This document shows positions 47,756-58,398 of a DNA stretch of 64,000 nt, piece after piece; the first letter of the stretch is position 1, and every line of letters starts with the position of its first letter. The DNA lies in assembly GCA_949317995.1 (NCBI GenBank), contig OX439050.1, positions 52,577,777 through 52,641,776 of the forward strand, given 5' to 3'. The notes under the pieces are model-generated. The model made no database searches. It saw nothing but the letters and a program-made list of their open reading frames with translations, and had not been told where the DNA came from. The stretch is from Acholoe squamosa. Taxonomy: Eukaryota > Annelida > Polychaeta > Phyllodocida > Polynoidae. The position numbers and the translations under genes are program-made.

Positions 47756-48064
47756 CAATTACCAGGGTAACCTTGGGTATCTCTTCAGGTGAATAGTATT
47801 GAGCCATCCGGCAATGATTGTGATGTCCTTATTTTCCAGTGTGCATCCAGGTAATGCCCAAACAATTTTGTTAGCCATGGTTTTGACAGCTTGACGGCCA
47901 GGAAAGCTGTAGGTGCTACCTATCATTTTCTTGAGCTTAATCCAAGATGTGGGGTCAGCCATGGTGGGAGTACTGTGAACAGTAATGAGCTGTGCCGGAT
48001 GTGTCACAAACATGTGCACACGACACGTGACAATGCAGCAGAATATGGTGATGATTGGTGACAT
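47560..48064 (-). pseudogene. Unrecognised decayed ORF
   Basis: A 101-codon minus-strand frame (48,064-47,759) with ordinary protein composition (MANKIVWALPGCTLENKD and IIAGWLNTIHLKRY). Past its stop, sense-like sequence continues in other frames to about 47,560 (for example FIKHGEFCRAGLIAPKEAQP), which suggests a decayed gene of the host element. Family not recognised. Confidence 0.35.
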
Positions 48065-48069
48065 TAGGT

Positions 48070-49400
48070 GTAACCAGGGGAAAACTCAAGGTAGTATCCA
48101 AGGTGTGTTATTACATCAGTAGACAATAATGTGGATTTATGATGGATGTTTACCTCAGCATCTCTAAGGGTGAGTAGGTCTTTAATTACAGGTAAAATTT
48201 TCTGGTTGTGTAGTTCTTTAAGATGTTGAAAATTTGGTAGGTTCAGGGTAGAAGGTGTGGTTGCTATGGTTACTCCTGAAACATTGGTGGGCGGGTTCGC
48301 ATTTTCTCACTTCTACTTGCCCCGAATTGGTATTTTTTCCTCACCCCACCTTGAGTTAGGTTCTCCATGTAGGCCAAAGAACTAGTCTCTACCTCTTACA
48401 TTTTTTATGTGGCAGTCTGGCAAACCTGAGACAAATGTGCTGAGATATAATTACTTGAATTTTGGTTGAATGATCAACTTTTCTTATATGATTTTTTGAT
48501 GATATATCTCACAACTTTACATAGATAGAGAAATCTAAGGTGTTGCCCTTTCTGATCAACTAACCTTGTTTAAATCATCACAACTTTCCTTCTAATTGGA
48601 ATAATGACTCAATTTCAACAGTTTTTGAAAGCTTATGACCCCTCTTTCAACCCAAAATTTGCTCTAAAATAACCTAGTAAAGGAGGAGTTAAATAAAGTC
48701 CTATGGTTATTAATGTGATCCTGTGAGTTGTATGTGCATCCTTTTTTTTTGCTGTGAGTAAAGGAGGAAGCGGGGAGTAAGCAGCTTTTGTACTGTAATA
48801 TGTGTAGGGAAATACAAAAGTTAGCTGGACATGTGCCTCCTGTGTTACCCTCATATTTCACAGCCCAAGGTGAGTTTTTGAAAGTATGCCAACCTGTTAA
48901 TCACCTTACACAGTCGGCAGGAGACTTACTCAGAGTGCGTATAGTTTATGTGCTAAATATGAAGAAGAAAAAAACCAATGGTACTGGTAAACAACCTCTA
49001 CCAGCAACCATCATCATACCCAGCACTTCATCACTTACCCCTGGAGTCAGGACAGGACCTGTTCTTATTCCAGGATAGTTCCCACAAGAAAGTAAAATCT
49101 ACATTATCCATTAGAAACCTGGATTAAGCTTACATCCATCCTCATCATATAAGAGTGACTTTAACAAAGGGGTGGGTAAGGTTTATGCATAATCTGCTAC
49201 TGGAGCAAAACCATGTGAGAGTCAGTAAACACTTCATGATGCTTAACCTCCCATTCCATACACTCACTGCTTGTGTAGTTACTCCATGTGCAACCACGAC
49301 AAAGGTAGGGTATAAGCTTAAATGACAACTATAAACAAGTGATGCACACCGTTGTTTATTTTCTGCTACAGCAGATGGGATCTAACTAAGGTTTAAACCT
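48070..49400. other. Interior of the TIR element, weakly supported frames only
   Basis: A 96-codon plus-strand frame (48,788-49,078) contains a splice-acceptor-like TATTTCACAG and a Thr/Pro/Ser-rich end but no motif. I do not call it a gene. Confidence 0.35.
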
Positions 49401-50160
49401 GAACTAGGCTAAGGTAAGTAGGTAGGTAGGTAAAATAGGGTAGGGTAAGTAAAGGTGGAAGCAGGATTCAATTTGGAAATTTGGAAATTTACACTTGATT
49501 GTTGGGTCCTATATGAGACATTGTGGTGTGTATATATTTGTTTTGTGTCACACTTTTGGGTGTTTATACCATGTTCCGTGCTGTGTAGCTGCCATAGAGT
49601 TAACATAGGGTCAAAATATGCAGCAGGCACCATAGACTTAACATTACAAAGTGATGATTGAGTAGGACTAAAGGTAGGACAGGGTTAAATACGACGACTA
49701 GCTTTGATCCTGGAACACACCTTACTATTGGGTGTGCTGCTGTCTTTTGATCTTTTGAAGCATGTGACACAGATGGTCGTGAACAGTTTGTAAGATGTAA
49801 ACACCATGTAAACTGCTAATTTGCACATGGTGATATGCAAAATGCAGGGGTTTATTTTTTTTAAACGGTATGGTAAAGAGAGTGTTATCATAAGTGAGTG
49901 AAAGTCAACACATTTACGCCTGGTCAAACGCGTGGTTGGTTGAGGGAAGATGAAAAAAAAAAGGGGGGGGGTTGTGGGACCAGTGTCCAGTGGTTGTTGT
50001 TGTTGTGGGGGGTTGTGGTGGGAAAATGTTATGATGAGTGGGACTAGAGGTAAGGGGGAAATCCACACTGGTCTTTTGATCCTTGAGGACAGATGACAAT
50101 GGCAGTGGTGTAGCATGCAAACAGGGTGGGGTGTACACTACTAGTTTTCAAAACACTGAT
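49400..50160. other. Interior of the TIR element with subterminal-like repeats
   Basis: AACTAGGCTAAGGTA followed by GTAGG repeats at 49,403 is repeated near the right end at 55,280. Two G-rich/GTT-rich tracts lie at 49,964-49,971 and 49,990-50,010. No gene. Confidence 0.45.
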
Positions 50161-50164
50161 GTGT

Positions 50165-53131
50165 GTGCAGAGCTATATTGGCCTCGAAGGCAATACCATC
50201 GCCTAGATAGAAATAGTCTTGCTGGTGGTTTATCAATTTATCTCAAAAATGGCAGCTACTTGTTTTCAGACAGAATCGAGGAATCCTGTGTCATGGATGA
50301 TGATATTGAGATATTAACTATCAAGATTGAAAAACCACAGGTAAAAACAAAGTACATATTGAATGTTTACAGGCCACCTACCAACACATCAGTGGCCAAC
50401 TTTATAAAGAAACTAGGCATAATATTGCATAAAGCAATAAATGGTAGAGCCGAGATATGGGTACTTGGCGATTTTAATATAAATGTCCAGAACGGGAATG
50501 AGGCCAGTACTATAGCACTGGATGGCCTAGCCAAGAGTAAAGGTTTAAAACAATACATAACGGGCATCACTAGGCCTAAAGATGATAAGGGGACATGCAT
50601 TGACCTGGTATTCTCCAACTGCCATTGTGTTGACCAGAGTCATATCATGATAGAGTTGGTCAGTGACCATTTCCTGACATATGCAGTAAGGAAGAAGACT
50701 AAAACCTTATGTCTTTAAAAGGGAGCAGTTATAAATCTTATGATGCAGCAGATTTTAAGGATCACCTGGCCTATTGTGATTGGGATGTTTTCTATGCTGC
50801 GGATAATCCCAATACCAAATGGCAAATTATCAAGTTGAATATGTTAGAATATCTTGATGTATACTGCCCTGTGAAAGACATAACTTGCAAGGATCATGTC
50901 AATAGCTGGATGACAAATGAGATCAGAGAGCTGATGAGGGTTAGAGATGAGGCTGTTAGGCACTATTTACTAAATAAAAATAAAGCCAACTTTGATGAAG
51001 CAAAACAGCACAGATGTGTTGTAGCTAAAAACTGTAAAAATTCAAAGGGATCCCAGGTTAAGGGTGATTTAAGAGAGCACAGGCATGACCCAAAGGCCTT
51101 TTGGAGGATTATAAATGGCTTTCTTAACCCTTTGGTGCCCAGAATTATTTGAAGATTATACATTATTTTACAATTGTACCACTTGGTTGATTAAGCCATG
51201 AATGTGTTATTTTAATCGTCTTTTGATTTAGGCTGTGCATTACATTTTCTGAATACTCATAATTCAGTGAAGACTTTCAGTTAAGGACTTGTAATTTATT
51301 GGTCAGGTCGGGTAACCATAGTTACTTAAACATTCCATTTGTTGTTATTTGGTAGTATTTTGGTATCTCTTGTGTTATAAATAGGCCCCCCTTTCCATAG
51401 TCCCTGGAATTCTGAGGCCTCACAGCATGTTCAAATCTGATTCTGCCTTTATTTGTACTGCCACTCAGGAAACATAATGTGCTAGTAACAATGCATGGAT
51501 TCTCTATGGATATGAACAGTTCTTTTAGAATCTAATGGGAGTAAGGAACATTGGATATATATGATCCAGCAAAATATTGGTGTCATGTCCTGGAGGTTGC
51601 CTTCAGGAGGGTTGCCCTCTATTGAATCACATAATATGACAGCTCATTTTCAGGTTTTTACTCTCTGTGATTGAAATAATGGAGATCAAGCAAAATCGAA
51701 TGTTGTATGGTAATCGGGAGACCATGGCCGTTCTATAGAGGGTCTAACTTTGCAGATTGGACCAGTAGAAGTATGTGGATGATAATTCCTTTCAATGTAC
51801 ATGCATTTAAGCCCCTAACCGCGCATTTAAGCGCGCTTGGGCACCTAAGGAAAAGAAAAAAAACACAATGGCCTCCTTTTTAGACCCTTAGGTCAATAGA
51901 CACGTTGAATCTGATGCCTCTGACTACTGCAATAGCTAATTTGCTGATATTGGTCAAAGACTGTTCACAGCAAATGGAGAAAGTTACACTAGACCACCTG
52001 ATGAAGAACTTGACCTAGACAAGCTACTAGGTAAGCTGGACAGGGCTGCTCTAGACAGGGAGGAGGCAGGCTGGCCCAAGGGTAAGCCAATCTTCACCCA
52101 TGAACAAATGGCAAAAGTGGTTAGTCTGGAATTCATATCGTCAAGGGTCTGTAAAGATGCCTTTTCTGTTATCACCCCCCAGCTAAGGAACCTGTTTAAT
52201 TGCAGCATTACTACTGGAATTTTCCCAGCTGAATGGTCAAAAGCCATGGTCATCCCTATACCCAAGTCAGGTGCTCTCTCAGATGTCTCCAACTGGCGCC
52301 CATTCAGTTTCCTGCTGTTACCTTGCGAATTGTTAGAAAAAACTGGTACATGGGTATATAACAACCAGCCTAGATGATAGGGACCTATTATCAAGTAAGC
52401 AATATGGATTCAGGAAGGGCAGAGGGACAGCTGATGATGTTCCTCAGCTCACTGATGAATTATATTCAACCCGGGATGAGGGGAAAACAGCAGGTGTATG
52501 TTATGTTGACTTCAGTAAAGCGTTTGATTCCATCCACCAGTCATTATTAGTACGTAAGTTCCATAATTAAGGTTTTTAGTACCGGCATGGCCAAATGGCT
52601 AGGTAGGTATCTACGGGGTCGTTGCCAAGTCACGCTATTGAACAATCACAAGTCCAGGCCACAAGAGATCAAAATCGGGGTGCCCCAAGGGTCAATGCTG
52701 GGGTCCCTTCTTTTTTTTATGTTTTGAACGATATAAAACATTGTATATATCACTGCTCCATCCAAGTGGCCAAGGACCTTGATCCAAGAAATGCTGTCTA
52801 TAAGCTTCAAGCAGATGTATCCAGCATTGTAAACTGGTGTCAGGTAAATGGCTTAACAATAAATGCCAGTAAAATGAAAGTGGTGTGGTATGGCAACAAA
52901 TCCCAAATCTAGAAATGTCAAGAAAGTGTAATAATGGTCAAAGGCATCCCCCTCGGGAATCCCGACAACTATAAATACCTAGGGATCATTATAGACAGCA
53001 AATTGACCATGGAAGCCCAAGTCAAAAAAACTATTAAAACAATAAGTCGCAAGTTATATTCACTGGGCAGAATTAGATACCTAGTGGATAGGCATACAGC
53101 CCTGCAAATATACAAGCAGACATGCAGGTAG
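50165..53131 (+). pseudogene. Decayed LINE (endonuclease + reverse transcriptase), split by a MITE
   Basis: The endonuclease lies in 50,165-50,700: HRLDRNSLAGGLSIYLKN, YRPP, LGDFNIN, CIDLVFSN and SDH. A frame switch near 50,710 leads to the linker (DPKAFWRIINGFLN, to 51,123). After the MITE come an RT start (52,108-52,320: VIPIPKSGALSDVSNWRP), then in other frames KQYGFRKGRGTADD and YVDFSKAFDSIHQ (52,395-52,550), and finally VNWCQVNGLTINASKMK and YKYLGIIIDSKLTMEAQ (52,830-53,080). The catalytic YADD is deleted between about 52,760 and 52,770, and several stops and frameshifts occur. The 5' end of the endonuclease and the 3' end are missing. It is a distant relative of the intact LINE at 41.6-44.4 kb. 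Confidence 0.85.
51124..51854. mobile_element. piggyBac-like MITE inside the decayed LINE
   Basis: The LINE linker reading is broken exactly at TTAA (51,124-51,127), followed by CCCTTTGGTGCCCAGAATT. About 725 bases later the inverted form TTGGGCACCTAAGG ends near 51,850, and LINE-like sequence resumes. TTAA plus a CCCTTT..TGCCC terminal repeat is the piggyBac signature. The right copy of TTAA has decayed to AAAA. No transposase ORF. The right subterminal part has TTTAAGC repeats (51,807 and 51,826). Confidence 0.65.
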
Positions 53132-53159
53132 ATTGCTTGATATTAAGGCTGAATTTAAA

Positions 53160-53795
53160 AAAAAAAATAGTAAACTTTCAAAGCGAGTGACTGGCCGTGC
53201 ATGTTCGCCATTCTGTCAACACTTCAGGTGTCACCGCCTGGTGTGTACAGAATGGATTAGGCTATAGACTGGCACAGCTCTGCCTTAACATATTTGAGGT
53301 AGTAGGGCTATGAGAATGGGAGTTGCAGCAGGTCGCCAGTGTCAACGGACGGTTACATGTGGTGAAGTGAATGTACACGGAATCCAGGGAAGTTCAGTTG
53401 ATCCTTTTATTGCATAGCTGACATGAGTGTTTCATAAGGGTGGTAACAATGATAACATTCGCCAAGATCTAAGCTCTGCCTCCGATCCTATAGCTCAACC
53501 TGTCGTAGGTTCTAGGTATAGGTGTAAGGTGTAAGTTGGGAGAGAGATAGCTTAGAAAAGATAGCTTAGAAGAGATGCTTGGAATAGATGACTGGGAGCT
53601 GCTCAAGCTACCTTATATACTGAGGGCATGAGCAGCTCACAGTGTTGTGAAATGTTCTGTACATGTGGCTCAATAGAATAGTGACACATGTCATAAGGAG
53701 AGAGTGCCACCTGTGGGTAGATTATGTTAATGAGGATTGAGAGGAGATTGTGAAATATCCTCTCATTCCAAATATGGCACCACGGGTGAGTCACA
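53160..53795 (-). mobile_element. 5' end of an LTR retrotransposon (LTR, primer-binding site, leader)
   Basis: Read on the minus strand: an LTR of about 456 bp (53,795 to 53,340) starting TGTGACTC and ending TTGACA, with TATATAAGG at 53,619-53,611 and AATAAA at 53,411-53,406. After one base comes TGGCGACCTGCTGCAAC (from 53,338), a primer-binding-site-like sequence starting with TGG as expected for a tRNA 3' end. A leader follows with an ATG at about 53,221 (MANMHGQSL), possibly the gag start, cut off at about 53,160. The LTR start is uncertain: a second TGTGAC near 53,866 in an inverted-repeat context is an alternative. No second LTR seen. Confidence 0.6.
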
Positions 53796-54063
53796 CTTCC
53801 TCCAGTTAGACTGTGTGTGTGTAGATAAGGTTGGAATGTTATTACATCCTTGTACCTTATGTCACAGAGTGTCATGGAGGAAGTGTGTTTGTGATGAGTA
53901 ATGGATCCTGGTTCCTATTGAGGAATACAGGAGACTATTGAGTGTGGATCATGGGCAGAGCTCAGGTTTTATATGGCGAAGAATTTAGTAAATATGAAAA
54001 ATAATTATAATACCCAGAATGGTCCATTGACACCAGCTTAACCGTACGTTACCATGAAACCAA

Positions 54064-54126
54064 GATGGCGGAGGGCCGTCTTGTCGACTCTCAAAAGAAA
54101 ACAATGGATTCTATCAATTTTAAAGG
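54064..54126 (+). other. Possible first coding exon with YY1-type start
   Basis: AAGATGGCGG (a YY1-type element) overlaps an ATG at 54,065. The frame MAEGRLVDSQKKTMDSINFK runs to AAAG before GTAAAT at 54,127, a usable splice donor. No downstream exon was identified. Weak. Confidence 0.25.
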
Positions 54127-54554
54127 TAAATACTTAGAATTAATGTTGGAAACCATGTTATATATGCAATATGTAATGATCAGACTTGAACTCATGCCTT
54201 TCATGGCTTATATAGGCACTCCACTCCGCGTCATACCTATAGGCATTCGTTCAAGTCTAATCATTATATATTACATTCTTGTTTTTATCAATGCTTCTAC
54301 CAAAGTGGGATCAACAAAAAAACTGAATTTTCACCCTTTGAACTAATGAGGAAGCAGGGAGTAAGGGACATCAACTTGTTAATGAAGTTTAAATAAGTGA
54401 CACAACCTAACTGCAGCCCCTCACCTCTCTAGGGTGGAGGGTAGGGGAAAGGGGTAAAACCTGGGTGCAGGGGGTGCACTTTCACACTGCTCACTCACTC
54501 AGTGTCCAGCGTGCATCGGCAGCGGCAGCAGCAACTTTAGGAAGCTCACCTCAC

Positions 54555-55230
54555 CATGAGTCAGCAAGGGCTGATAACCAAGAAGGAGAGCAAGCCTCCT
54601 TCAATTTCAATGGCTGGGGGAAAGAAGTTGGTCTTAAAAACATCCATGGATTTACTGATAAGTAAGACCTGGATTCTGAGCAGGTTTTGACTACACTCCT
54701 GCCTGCTGATGTAGCAGCCCTGGACATAACTTTAGGACAGTCAATGCTCCTCAAGTGTACACTGGAACAACTGGGTACCCACTTTACTAAAGATACTAAT
54801 GGGTTTACAACCAACCAGTGACCCACTGTGCCTGAAAATGGTCAGGACATAATCCCTTCTGACCAAAGATCAGGCAGCCAGACAAACCAGGCATTATTGG
54901 AAGCAGGTCTCGTTCTAAACCAACTGTTAAAGGATCCTACTAACTCTGCAGCATTAGGTGAGCAGCTGGACATTGGTGCCAAGGACATGTCCACCTAAAA
55001 ACACATCAATTGGATTTACTGGTAGCAAAACAAGTGGGGCACAGGGTTACAGACAACCCTCTGGGGTTACATGAACTAGTTGCCAGTGGACAAAATAGCT
55101 TAAACAATGGAACCCATATATACCGTGAAATTAGGTCAAATGGTGCTTCTAAAAACTCTCAAGCACAAACTTAAATTTACACATCGCCGTATGCAAAATG
55201 GATTAGAAAAAAGTGTCAACTTTTAGGACC
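54555..55230 (+). pseudogene. Decayed coding sequence near the right end of the TIR element
   Basis: ATG at 54,556 opens MSQQGLITKKESKPPSISMA. The frame ends early, but long sense-like stretches continue in other frames (LPADVAALDITLGQSMLLK, then NQALLEAGLVLNQLLKDPT, then HQLDLLVAKQVGHRVTDNPL), broken by single stops. Leu-rich helical composition would suit a retroelement ORF1 or a structural protein. Family not recognised. Confidence 0.4.
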
Positions 55231-55375
55231 TACATTATAACATTCTCCCACCACAACGTAAAATAAATAACCAAAGGTTAACTAGGCTAAGGTAGGTAGG
55301 TAGGGTAAAGTAGAGTAGGATAGGGTAGGGTAGGCTATGGGATAGTAGGCACCCCCTAAGTATTTTGTGGGGGGA

Positions 55376-55702
55376 GGCCACACAGATACATTTATAACAT
55401 GTGCACACCCTATATAAACCTACCTACCCTACCTACTCCTACCTGTCTACCTACCTACCTACCTACCCCCTGTTGTTAATAATGAACGCTCCCTAACATT
55501 TGTCTGCCATTATGAATTTTGCCTATCTCTGCGTATGCACAGAGTCGATGACAATGTAAGTCAAACATTTCGCAGTCTTCCATTTTGAGCTTAACCTGCA
55601 CATGCACAAAGTCGAGGTCAAAAGGTCACTTCCGGTTCGTAAGTAGGTGAAATTGATTTCAGTAGCTGTTCCTATGCGCTGAGTTTGCCTCTATATACTA
55701 CT
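55376..55702 (-). repeat. Right terminal inverted repeat
   Basis: Inverted partner of 45,201-45,455, ending CTATATACTACT before the TATATG duplication. Holds two extra stretches with TGTGCATGTGCAG and TGTGCATACGCAG phrases that the left copy has lost. Confidence 0.9.
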
Positions 55703-55977
55703 TATATGCTTAGGTTTACTACTGAAGTTATGATTGAAAATCCTCAATAACACTTATACCCACTGTTGATGTGCCCGATCATAAGGGAGGTGATAATGCA
55801 GAAAGTTCTCAACAACACTCATAAAAATACTCTGTATCCTTCACTAAAATTGCTGCCAACTGCCAATGATTCCCATGTGTTATTACACAACTTCTGTGAT
55901 TTTGGGTGCTTTATCTGGATATTCCCATGCACATACCTGTCATTATTGCACACCATGATGCATGTATCATGACTATT

Positions 55978-56038
55978 GTAAGGAGGCATGTTATCCATGT
56001 AAGGGTGCATGTTATCCATAGATAACATACCTCCTTAC
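55978..56038. repeat. Imperfect palindrome
   Basis: GTAAGGAGGCATGTTATCC (55,978-55,996) faces GATAACATACCTCCTTAC (56,021-56,038) with a loop of about 24 bases holding a further ATGTTATCC copy. Strong hairpin potential; no known class. Confidence 0.8.
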
Positions 56039-56088
56039 ATGTCCTTACAGGTCATATGTTACATGTTAAAACCTACAAAATCTTTCAT

Positions 56089-56163
56089 TGCCAGGGTAGG
56101 GGTCGAACTTGCAGTCTCAGATCCCAAATCCAACTCCCTATGCATTGTGCCACAGGGACTGAC
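56089..56163 (-). mobile_element. tRNA-derived SINE-like sequence
   Basis: Minus strand: CCCTGTGGCACAATGCATAG (A-box-like) followed by AAGTTCGACCCC (B box) at tRNA spacing. Stems imperfect. Body of the SINE not delimited. Confidence 0.55.
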
Positions 56164-56169
56164 GAGAAA

Positions 56170-56810
56170 CGGGGTGTGTTTGCTTGGTTAGATTGTAGAG
56201 GGAGGCGGGACGAGTCCTGGCCCGGGCTGTCTAACATACAGTTTAACATACTTGGGGGGATTCAACTTATGATGTATTTGGCCCTTTTTGGCTTCTGGGA
56301 GCTACAGCAAAATATTTAAAGCCCCATTCTTCTTTATTCTAATCATATTTGATAGAAAACATATAGGGGCTTAAAAAAAGGGCAAATTTGCGTATGTCGG
56401 CCTATTATTTTTAGAGATATAGGCCTTTGAAGGTGAAAATTCACCAAAAAATGTCATTTTTTCACCTTTTCCTCTATGTTCAAGGTCATGTATTATATGA
56501 TAAATCATTTCTAGGACATCCTGATTTATTTTTTCCATAAGGGGTACCTCCTAGCTAATATTTCAATATCGTTCGGAGTTGATTGATCTCGTAAATTTTC
56601 CGCGGGAAGGCCTACTTTGAAAAATGACAGGTTTTCTAACCACCAGGCATATAATAAAAGTAGATTAGCTAGCCTGCTAAAATACTAGCTTTATTCTTAT
56701 AAATAGCCACCATGAAAGGGGTCCTTATAGGGGTCTATTGGGCAGAAAAAAAATTGGCACTACCTTGGAACCCAACATCACCACAGCCATCAACGTAATT
56801 TTCAATTTTG
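56170..56810. other. Upstream flank of the transposase-like gene
   Basis: No ORF. An imperfect inverted pair, GCCCCATTCTTC (56,321) and ATATAGGGGC (56,361), is present. This could include the left end of the mobile element, but no target duplication was found. Confidence 0.4.
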
Positions 56811-56813
56811 AGA

Positions 56814-57912
56814 GTGTGACCAACGCTGAACGGTAATTTTCCTCGATTAATCAATAAATACTTGTCATTTCTATAATTATTCTACCCAAGCTATGTCAAA
56901 ATATGTAGTTTCTCACCACAGAAGTAAAAAAGTGAAGAAAGGTTTCACAGGCTGGCCATAAGGGGGGGTTCTTCGTACGTTTCAGCGTTGGTCACACTTT
57001 CGCGCTGAAATCAGCGCGGGAAAGAAAAACGACTTCCTGTTAACCGGCGGAAATGACCTACATCCAGGTGGCTTTGTAAACAACTCAGAGGAACCCAAGC
57101 TGTGAAACCGGAGCCAATCAAAGCAAATTGTCCTCAACTTTCCATTGGAAAATCACCACAAAGGTAAGGAAATTTGATGAAATTTTCATGAAATGTTGTT
57201 GTGGAAGTGTGCAAGGATATGTAGATTGCTTGTTGTGTACTGCAATGATTTAATTTGGATGCTAGGGGGTAAAAACGATCTGGGAATGAAGTTTCCTAAC
57301 CGCTACGGCCATTGGCTTGCCCGGGATGAGCGATTAGGCTTGGTCCGGTCCCTCTCCCCGGTAGCTTCAGCGTTGGTCACACTTTGCTCGCATGGCCGAG
57401 AACGGTCGAAATAGGTGGAATTTGATGGGATTTTGCTGTAATTAAAGACTGTATCTGTAGATTAGGGTCTGTACTACATCTTAGAATGGTTTAGCACCCT
57501 TTTCCTCCATTTTGAGACAACCCCCGGGCTTTTACGAAGCCAGGGTGGCGAAAATCAGCTGAAAAATACATGTTCTTAGGCCCAAAACTTGCTTATTTTA
57601 CAAATTTTCATGTTTTTTGCATGTTAAAAATCCTGAACAGGCCTCCCCCCATTGTTTTATTCTATTTTGCTCATGTTTGAATGGTCAGCTTTCCCTCAGT
57701 GCAAGCCTATAGGTATTTAACCCGAAAATGTGACCAACGCTGAAGCCGAGTCAAGTTCGGCCCCACGTTCGCCCATACATATACACCGGAGTAAATTCTA
57801 GTCATCATTACTTAGATAGGACTAGTATCTAACCTCCTGGCCACATATATTCACTATTTGACATTTCCCCTCTTCTTTATGGCACATTTTTGAAAGTGTG
57901 ACCAACGCTGAA
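56814..57912. repeat. Cluster of five copies of the 20-bp motif upstream of the gene
   Basis: Motif TTCAGCGTTGGTCACACTTT or near variant at 56,814-56,830 (minus, last three bases missing), 56,981-57,000 (plus), 57,366-57,385 (plus), 57,725-57,744 (minus) and 57,893-57,912 (minus). Identity outside the motif is low, so the core itself is what is conserved. The copies lie in the promoter region and first intron of the gene at 58.4-62.9 kb. Behaviour is like binding sites (transposase subterminal repeats or enhancer sites), not like tandem satellite. Confidence 0.9.
56981..57163 (+). promoter_or_regulatory. Probable promoter and 5' non-coding exon with E2F-type dyad
   Basis: A motif copy (56,981-57,000) runs straight into a dyad of E2F-type sites, TTTCGCGC (56,998-57,005) and GCGCGGGAAA (57,014-57,023), related by inverted symmetry around GAAATC. 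An ETS-like CTTCCTG follows at 57,033. A strong splice donor (AAAG before GTAAGG) at 57,164 would end a 5' exon joining the acceptor TTTTACAG just before the ATG at 58,399. E2F sites suggest S-phase expression. This is inference from motifs. Confidence 0.5.
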
Positions 57913-58398
57913 TCGATAAATTTTGGGCTATAAGGTATGAACGGTACACTTCCACTGCACATATGTCATTCATATTTGGCCATAAGATGGCCCTAAGGTT
58001 CCTCTAACTTATAGAAGTACCAACAAGTACATCCTGAATACTTCCTAAAAAAAAAAAATTTCTGGTGGTTATATTTTTGGTTTTCACAAGGTGTTTGGTC
58101 AGTATTTTTCCGTGTCATGTCTGTATGTGCTCATTTTTTTTCTTATACCTATAGGACATCACTAACATCATATAAATGCCCCATAATGTGTGTTTCCTGC
58201 AATTTGTCACTCATTATTTACATTTTCCACTTGGTACCAAAATTCTCAAAATCTATTAAAAATACCAATTTTATATTTGTAGACTAACCTCGGACATTGT
58301 ATAACATTATATAGACATCGTATATATTTGGAATTATTTTCTGAGGGTTTTTATGTGTTTCTGGCTATATTTTAATCACTATTTGATTTATTTTACAG

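Larger units (their letters stand above)
45195..55708. mobile_element. 10.5-kb element with long terminal inverted repeats and 6-bp target duplication
   Basis: The element runs from 45,201 to 55,702. Both ends start AGTAGTATATAGRGGCAAAC reading inwards and are flanked by TATATG (45,195-45,200 and 55,703-55,708). Outer flanks match neighbouring parts of the triplicated block (33,380-33,460), supporting insertion there. Inverted repeats are about 255 bp on the left and 325 bp on the right. A 6-bp target duplication, inverted repeats of hundreds of bases and AG at the tip are all features of Polinton/Maverick elements. But no DNA polymerase B, integrase, ATPase or capsid ORF is present, and 10.5 kb is short. 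It could be a non-autonomous Polinton derivative or another large TIR element. It contains nested retroelement debris. Confidence 0.8.

Noticed and set aside
45201-55702. Firm assignment as Polinton/Maverick
   Set aside because: Only the boundaries fit. No polymerase B, integrase, ATPase, protease or capsid motif was found in any frame given.
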